A stretch of 10,588 nucleotides of DNA from DASRSS01 sp035656335 (GTDB lineage Bacteria > Actinomycetota > Actinomycetes > Mycobacteriales > Jatrophihabitantaceae). Shown here piece by piece: positions 5,803-10,588 of this stretch. The notes under the pieces are model-generated. The model did no database searches, was not told the origin of the DNA, and saw only the letters and a program-made list of their open reading frames with translations. The stretch spans positions 1 through 10,588 of the forward strand of contig DASRSS010000024.1 of assembly GCA_035656335.1 (NCBI GenBank), given 5' to 3'. How positions within the stretch are numbered: position 1 is the stretch's first letter; each line of letters opens with the position of its first letter. A program made the position numbers and the translations under genes.

Positions 5803-6516
5803 GTGAGCCATCACAGCGACCTCATCGACACGACCGAGATGTACCTGCGGACCGTGTTCGAGCTCGAGGAGGAGGGCGTCGTCCCGCTGCGCGCCCGCAT
5901 CGCCGAGCGGCTCGGGCAGAGCGGCCCGACGGTCAGCCAGACGGTGGCCCGCATGGAGCGCGACGGCCTGCTGCACGTGGCCGACGACCGCCACCTGCAG
6001 CTGACCGAAGCAGGCCGGCACCAGGCGACCGCCGTGATGCGCAAGCACCGGCTGGCCGAACGTCTCCTTGTCGACATCATCGGGCTGGACTGGGAGGACG
6101 TCCACATCGAGGCGTGCCGCTGGGAGCACGTGATGAGCGACGCCGTGGAACGCCGGATCGTCGCGCTGCTGCAGAAGCCGCTCGTCTGCCCGCACGGCAA
6201 CCCCATCCCCGGCCTGGACGAGCTCGGCCTGCCGTTCGCCGCGACCGACGATCACGCCGGACTGATCACGATCAGCGCGGCCGTCCTGGCCGGCGCGAGC
6301 GAGGTGGTCGTGGAGCGGATCAGCGAGCAGTTGCAGTCGGACGCGGCGATGATGCACCGCTTCGCCGGCGCCGGCCTCCTGCCCGGCCGGCTGGTCAAGC
6401 TCACCCCGCGGGAGGGCTCGGTCGAGATCGCGACCGCGGGCGACACCCTGCTGGCCGGGCGGGACGTGAGCGATCACATCTTCGTGCGCAGCGAACCGGT
6501 CGCGGCCGTTCGGTAG
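5803..6516 (+). CDS. ideR: Iron-dependent transcriptional repressor, IdeR/DtxR family
   Basis: Fe(II)-activated DNA-binding regulator that represses iron uptake and siderophore genes and controls iron storage. A 237-aa protein of full IdeR length: N-terminal winged helix (about 5-76, with recognition helix near QSGPTVSQTVARMERDGLL), dimerisation/metal domain (about 77-143) and C-terminal SH3-like domain (about 150-230). All IdeR metal ligands are present at a +3 offset: primary site Met13, Cys105, Glu108, His109; ancillary site His82, Glu86, His101, Glu175, Gln178. RLAERLLVDIIGLDWEDVH is close to IdeR. The start is GTG 5803, with TAAGAT 6 nt upstream implying a leaderless mRNA. Its place directly after sigB matches mycobacteria and corynebacteria. 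I see no iron box (TTAGGTTAGG-type) in the window, so its targets lie elsewhere. Confidence 0.96.
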   Translation: MSHHSDLIDTTEMYLRTVFELEEEGVVPLRARIAERLGQSGPTVSQTVARMERDGLLHVADDRHLQLTEAGRHQATAVMRKHRLAERLLVDIIGLDWEDVHIEACRWEHVMSDAVERRIVALLQKPLVCPHGNPIPGLDELGLPFAATDDHAGLITISAAVLAGASEVVVERISEQLQSDAAMMHRFAGAGLLPGRLVKLTPREGSVEIATAGDTLLAGRDVSDHIFVRSEPVAAVR

Positions 6517-6614
6517 TATTTCCACGGAGCGAGCCACCGCAGCCTCGCCGCCCGGCGCCGCACAGAGTCGTCTCACTGGGGCGCCCGCCGTGATCGAGTA
6601 GAAAGAGCACGCCG

Positions 6615-8081
<1,467 letters not shown>

Positions 8082-8098
8082 CCGACCGGCGCCGCCGT

Positions 8099-9145
8099 TC
8101 ACGCGACCCGCTTCCGCCGGGAACCCAGCTTCGGCACCTGGTTCGGGTTCAGCCCGTAGGTCAAAGCGGCGCGCAGCAGGTCCGCCGCGCCATAGCCGGG
8201 ATCGCGCTCGAGGGTCCGGTCGACCGCGATCACGGCGAGGGCGCCGTTGCCCGCGCGCCAGCTGCCCCAGCCGAACAGGAACAGTGGCGCCGCCGCGTAC
8301 CTGCCGGGCAGCCGCCGGGCGAGCTCCCGCCACAGCGGCCGGCCGTCCAGGCGACCGCCGTCGACCGCACTCCAGACCGCGTCGCGCACCTCGGTCTGCA
8401 TCAGGGCGGACCCGAACCGGGCTACCTCCGCGTCGCTGAGCGCCCACTCGCCCTGGGCCTCGGCGGCGGCGTCCGCCTTGCGCGCGGCCGCGAAGATCGC
8501 CCGCTTGGCCGAGCGGATGGCGCGCTCGCCGCGGCCGGCAACGATCTCGGCGACGCCGCGCCGATCCTCCGCCGCGACGAGTTCCGCGACCGCGGCCAGG
8601 CGCTCCTGCGCTACGGGGTCCAACATCGCCTCGACCGCCGCGCGGTCCGGCAGCGCCACCATGCCCGCGAACGTCGCCTCGGCGACGAACTCCGACGGCG
8701 CCTCGGGAAGCGGCGTGCCGGAGCGCGGGCAGCACCCGTTCCCGTCGCACAGATAGGACCACCACCGCCCGCCGGCGACGTACAGCGCTTCGCCGAGCTC
8801 GCAGCCGCACCGCTCGCACTCCTCCTCCAGCGCGGGCACGAGGCCGGCCCAGGGCAGCTGCCAGCCGGGCCCGTTACGGCCGCGGGAGATGTCCGGCATC
8901 GGCCCGCCGTCGCCGTACACCACGGCGAGCAGGTCCCTCGCTCCCCCGCGCGCCAGCGCGTCGATCAGGCGGCTCAGCGCACGCGGTTCGGCCAGCTCGG
9001 GCAGGTCGACCCGCGCGGTCACGACGAGCTCGCGGTCGGCCAGCCCGAGCAGGACGAGGCTGTTGGTGGGGTGGAACCCGAGCAGGTACGGCACCGCCTG
9101 CAGGACGTCGGGCGGTCCGCTGATTCGCATTGTCGGCTTGCGCAT
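8099..9145 (-). CDS. DUF4192 domain-containing protein
   Basis: A 348-aa actinobacterial DUF4192 protein; molecular function unknown. Seen: the family-opening ISGPPDVLQAVPYLLGFHPTNSLVLLGL (7-34), then an alpha/beta segment with LLAVVYGDGG, the hallmark GRWWSYLC followed by CCPRSGTPLP, and near the C-terminus PLFLFGWGSWRAGNGALAVIAVDRTLERDPGY, an Ala-rich helical repeat-like region. Cys residues cluster in ECERCGCE and CDGNGCCP but no standard metal motif is evident. ATG 9145 (MRKPTM) is chosen; ATG 9130 is an alternative, and neither has a Shine-Dalgarno. It converges on gltD with a 17-nt gap and has two DnaA-box-like 9-mers upstream. It follows the unknown helical gene on the same strand after 118 nt. 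Confidence 0.88.
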   Translation of the reverse strand: MRKPTMRISGPPDVLQAVPYLLGFHPTNSLVLLGLADRELVVTARVDLPELAEPRALSRLIDALARGGARDLLAVVYGDGGPMPDISRGRNGPGWQLPWAGLVPALEEECERCGCELGEALYVAGGRWWSYLCDGNGCCPRSGTPLPEAPSEFVAEATFAGMVALPDRAAVEAMLDPVAQERLAAVAELVAAEDRRGVAEIVAGRGERAIRSAKRAIFAAARKADAAAEAQGEWALSDAEVARFGSALMQTEVRDAVWSAVDGGRLDGRPLWRELARRLPGRYAAAPLFLFGWGSWRAGNGALAVIAVDRTLERDPGYGAADLLRAALTYGLNPNQVPKLGSRRKRVA

Positions 9146-9195
9146 GCACCGAGGCTGCCGCGTTTCCCGGCGCAACGGGCCGGGCCGGCTCGATC

Positions 9196-9223
9196 TGTGG
9201 ACGACACGCCGCGTTGTGGACAG
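9196..9223 (-). promoter_or_regulatory. Pair of DnaA-box-like 9-mers upstream of the DUF4192 gene
   Basis: On the minus strand TCGTCCACA (9204-9196) and CTGTCCACA (9223-9215) each differ by one base from TTGTCCACA, the high-GC actinobacterial DnaA box. They are in the same orientation and 19 bp apart. They sit in the 118-nt gap before the DUF4192 gene. They may bind DnaA or be chance matches. Confidence 0.35.
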
Positions 9224-9263
9224 CGGCCACGGCCTGTCGGTGCCGCGTGCTACCGGCCAGCCG

Positions 9264-9896
9264 CTAGTGCAGTGTTCCCGCCCGCCAGCGCCGCGCGGAC
9301 GCGGCCAGGTCGGCGGCAGCTCGCTCGTTGCGCTCGGCCAGCGTGACCGCCGCCGGGTCGGGCCCGGACGCGCCCAGGTCCGTACGCGAGCCGGCGAGTT
9401 CGCGCCGCCCGGCGGCCAGCACCCGGAACAGCGCGGCGGCCCGCTCCAGCGCGACCGCGAAATCGCCGCGGTAGGCACCGGTGAGCACGTCGTCGGCCAC
9501 CCGCGCGAGCGAGCCGACGTCCGCCAGCGGAGCCACGCCGGCGACGACCGCGTCGGCCGCGGCGACCGGCTCGCCGGCCCGCCACAGCCGCACCACCTCG
9601 TCGGCGCTGGAGCGGCACCACTGGCGCAGCAGGTACAGCGCCCACAGCGCGCCCGGCAGGCTGACCGGATCGGCCTCGCGCCACAGCTCGGCGAGCGTCT
9701 CCAGCCCCACCCGGTCGGCCAGGTCGATGAAGCGATCGTCGGCGCCGAGTTCGCGCCCGGCGTGGACCAGCATCGCCGCGGTGGCCGAGGCGACCTCTGC
9801 GCGCGACTGCGGCGTGCTGCCGCCGGCGGCGTCGATCAGGTCGGTCAGGTCCGCGTAGTGCGCGGGTCGGCGCGGCCTCGGATCCGGCTGGGTCAC
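9264..9896 (-). CDS. Conserved actinobacterial helical protein of unknown function
   Basis: A 210-aa protein I do not assign to a named family, though it resembles hypothetical proteins conserved across actinomycetes (from memory). Seen: HYADLTDLIDAAGG (13-26) near the start, SLPGALWALYLLRQWCR (79-95), VVAGVAPLADVGSLARVADDVL (117-138), and GDFAVALERAAALFRVLAAGRREL (144-167). The whole chain is predicted mostly alpha-helical, cytoplasmic, with no signal peptide or membrane helix, and ends in a Glu/Arg/Ala-rich helix. The GTG start at 9896 overlaps the stop of an 11-codon upstream ORF by 4 nt, so translation may be coupled. It probably precedes the DUF4192 gene in one transcription unit. Enzymatic motifs are absent; a structural or regulatory role is possible but not shown. 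Confidence 0.82.
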   Translation of the reverse strand: MTQPDPRPRRPAHYADLTDLIDAAGGSTPQSRAEVASATAAMLVHAGRELGADDRFIDLADRVGLETLAELWREADPVSLPGALWALYLLRQWCRSSADEVVRLWRAGEPVAAADAVVAGVAPLADVGSLARVADDVLTGAYRGDFAVALERAAALFRVLAAGRRELAGSRTDLGASGPDPAAVTLAERNERAAADLAASARRWRAGTLH

Positions 9897-9928
9897 CGGG
9901 TCCGCCCGCGGGCAGGCTCGTGGGTCAC
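9893..9928 (-). CDS. 11-codon upstream ORF (possible leader peptide)
   Basis: GTG at 9928 opens an 11-codon ORF, MTHEPARGRTR, whose TGA (9895-9893) overlaps the GTG of the next gene (GTGA). A TATCGT -10 ends 7 nt before it, so translation could begin leaderless at the mRNA 5' end and then reinitiate on the main gene. There is no Shine-Dalgarno before the main start. No family evidence is possible at this length; it may be chance. Confidence 0.4.
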   Translation of the reverse strand: MTHEPARGRTR

Positions 9929-9935
9929 GATTCCC

Positions 9936-9941
9936 ACGATA
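9936..9941 (-). promoter_or_regulatory. Candidate -10 element for the upstream ORF / unknown gene
   Basis: TATCGT on the minus strand (9941 to 9936) ends 7 nt before GTG 9928, predicting transcription start at that GTG. The -35 is not clear. Confidence 0.4.
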
Positions 9942-9947
9942 CGTCCC

Positions 9948-10006
9948 GTACCGGGCCGTCCCGCGCAGCTGCGCCGGGCGGCGACACGGACGAACACCCG
10001 GTACCG
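9948..10006. repeat. Paired GTACCG sites in the divergent intergenic region
   Basis: GTACCGGG (9948-9955) is inverted as CCCGGTAC (9997-10004). The core GTACCG also recurs directly at 9948 and 10001, 53 bp apart, close to five helical turns. The second copy is the 8-bp palindrome CGGTACCG (9999-10006). The first site overlaps the presumed promoter of the minus-strand unit. This suggests an operator pair, but no regulator is known. The rest of the 252-nt gap (9897-10148) shows nothing else clear. Confidence 0.35.
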
Positions 10007-10128
10007 TGGACACCGGCGTCGGCCCGATCCATGGCCCCCGGTCCCACATTCGCCGCTTCGAGCGGCCTTCCGCCGAGAGGCGACCTGGCGGGTCGACGCC
10101 CACATCGGACGGCGGGCAGGGACGGGCG

Positions 10129-10152
10129 ATGAGCGAATCGGCGGGTCGGTGA
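10129..10152 (+). CDS. 7-codon mini-ORF in front of the Nudix gene
   Basis: ATG 10129 has AGGGA (10118-10122) 6 nt upstream, then MSESAGR and TGA (10150-10152) overlapping the Nudix GTG as GTGA. It may couple translation of the Nudix gene. Alternatively it is the true N-terminus cut off by a single-base deletion, since one extra G at 10149 would fuse it in frame to VIESGNGW. Confidence 0.35.
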   Translation: MSESAGR

Positions 10153-10588
10153 TCGAGAGCGGCAACGGCTGGGTGCAGTGCTCGCTGGGGCACCGGCACT
10201 GGGGCCGCTTCGGCGCCGCCGGCGTCCTGATCACCGACGGCCTGCAGGTGATGCTGCAGCACCGTGCCGCGTGGACGCACGAGGGTGGCACGTGGGCCGT
10301 GCCCGGCGGTGCCCGCGACAGCCACGAGAGCGCGATGACCGCAGCGCTGCGCGAGGCGGCCGAGGAGACCGACGTCGACCTGAACCGGATCGAGCCGTAC
10401 CGCGAGCTGGTGGACGACCACGGCGGCTGGAGCTACACCACCGTGCTCGCCCGCGCGCTCGACGGGCTCGGCGAGCTGGACGCGCGCCCGGTGAACGCCG
10501 AGAGCATCGCGATCCGCTGGTGGCCGATCGACGAGGTCGAGGCGCTGCCGCTGCACTACGGCTTCGCCGGGACGTGGCCGCGGCTGCG
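10149..10588 (+). CDS. Nudix hydrolase (truncated by right window edge)
   Basis: Hydrolyses a nucleoside diphosphate linked to another moiety; the substrate is unknown. 146 codons are in view and the family C-terminus is nearly reached. Seen: GNGWVQCSLGHRHWGRFGAAGVL (5-27), an N-terminus typical of an actinobacterial Nudix group, then TWAVPGG and the Nudix box from Gly54 to Val76 with GARDSHE (54-60) and REAAEET (68-74). The catalytic Glu69, Glu72 and Glu73 are present. The canonical Gly near the box end is Asp75, as also recalled in close relatives. WSYTTVLARA and NAESIAIRWWPIDEV (116-130) follow. GTG 10149 has no good Shine-Dalgarno of its own but overlaps the stop of a 7-codon ORF that does. 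Confidence 0.92.
   Translation, partial: MIESGNGWVQCSLGHRHWGRFGAAGVLITDGLQVMLQHRAAWTHEGGTWAVPGGARDSHESAMTAALREAAEETDVDLNRIEPYRELVDDHGGWSYTTVLARALDGLGELDARPVNAESIAIRWWPIDEVEALPLHYGFAGTWPRL

Noticed and set aside
5603..5806. A 67-codon ORF between sigB and ideR starting at ATG 5603 and overlapping the ideR start by 4 nt
   Set aside because: It is built from the two 41-bp DNA repeats, which happen to be in the same frame, so the repeated SSPAGYA peptides reflect the repeat. More of its codons end in A or T than in the neighbouring genes, and no Shine-Dalgarno precedes it. Not excluded, but the repeat explanation is simpler.
9146..9478. N-terminal extension of the DUF4192 gene to ATG 9478
   Set aside because: The extension runs antisense-frame through the 3' part of the neighbouring gene and is Arg/Pro/Thr-rich; the family start pattern begins just after ATG 9145.
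9920..10132. 70-codon plus-strand ORF upstream of the Nudix mini-ORF
   Set aside because: Pro/Arg/Gly-rich with no motif, no Shine-Dalgarno and no conserved look; better read as a divergent promoter region.
10310..10385. Nudix box with Asp75 in place of Gly as a sign of an inactive enzyme
   Set aside because: The catalytic Glu69, Glu72 and Glu73 remain, and close actinobacterial relatives I recall also lack this Gly.
9897..10556. N-terminal extension of the 9264-9896 gene on the minus strand, to a start at 10556
   Set aside because: The extension is antisense to the Nudix gene and lacks the composition of the helical protein; the conserved part begins after GTG 9896.

Overview
The window is very GC-rich DNA with GC-biased third codon positions, frequent GTG starts and 4-base GTGA gene overlaps. 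Several gene families are typical of Actinobacteria (DUF3039, DUF3099, DUF4192 and a DtxR/IdeR iron regulator directly downstream of a SigB-like sigma factor). From memory, the set YihY/BrkB - DUF3039 - DUF3099 - sigB - ideR also occurs together in Mycobacterium tuberculosis (about Rv2707 to Rv2711). The organism is therefore most likely an actinomycete chromosome; I cannot name the genus. Most of the window reads as conserved core chromosome, and I see no phage, insertion sequence, CRISPR array or rRNA/tRNA gene.

Layout. 1-577 (-): N-terminal part of a superfamily II helicase, cut by the window edge. 734-1714 (+): YihY/BrkB-type membrane protein. 1693-1914 and 1943-2263 (-): DUF3039 and DUF3099 small proteins. 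2281-3816 (+): methyltransferase with an NPPF motif, overlapping dtd (3813-4238), a D-aminoacyl-tRNA deacylase. 4350-5597 (+): SigB-like sigma-70 factor. 5803-6516 (+): IdeR/DtxR iron regulator. 6615-8081 (+): GltD-like flavoprotein. 8099-9145 (-): DUF4192 protein. 9264-9896 (-): conserved helical protein of unknown function. 10149-10588 (+): Nudix hydrolase, cut by the right edge.

How the genes relate. The methyltransferase and dtd look translationally coupled and may both serve translation quality control or RNA/protein modification (inference). sigB has a strong match to an extracytoplasmic-function (ECF) sigma promoter upstream, so it is probably a stress-induced secondary sigma factor in a cascade. 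IdeR would sense Fe(II); all its metal ligands are visible. GltD carries iron-sulfur cysteine motifs and stands without gltB in view.

The most interesting structure is non-coding. A 41-base C/G-tract repeat occurs twice between sigB and ideR and can fold in mutually exclusive ways. The divergent DUF3099 and methyltransferase starts sit only 18 bp apart over a symmetric -10 sequence, suggesting one bidirectional promoter and two leaderless mRNAs. An 11-codon leaderless upstream ORF overlaps the start of the unknown helical protein. Two DnaA-box-like 9-mers lie upstream of the DUF4192 gene. Nothing here is a clear new multi-gene system.
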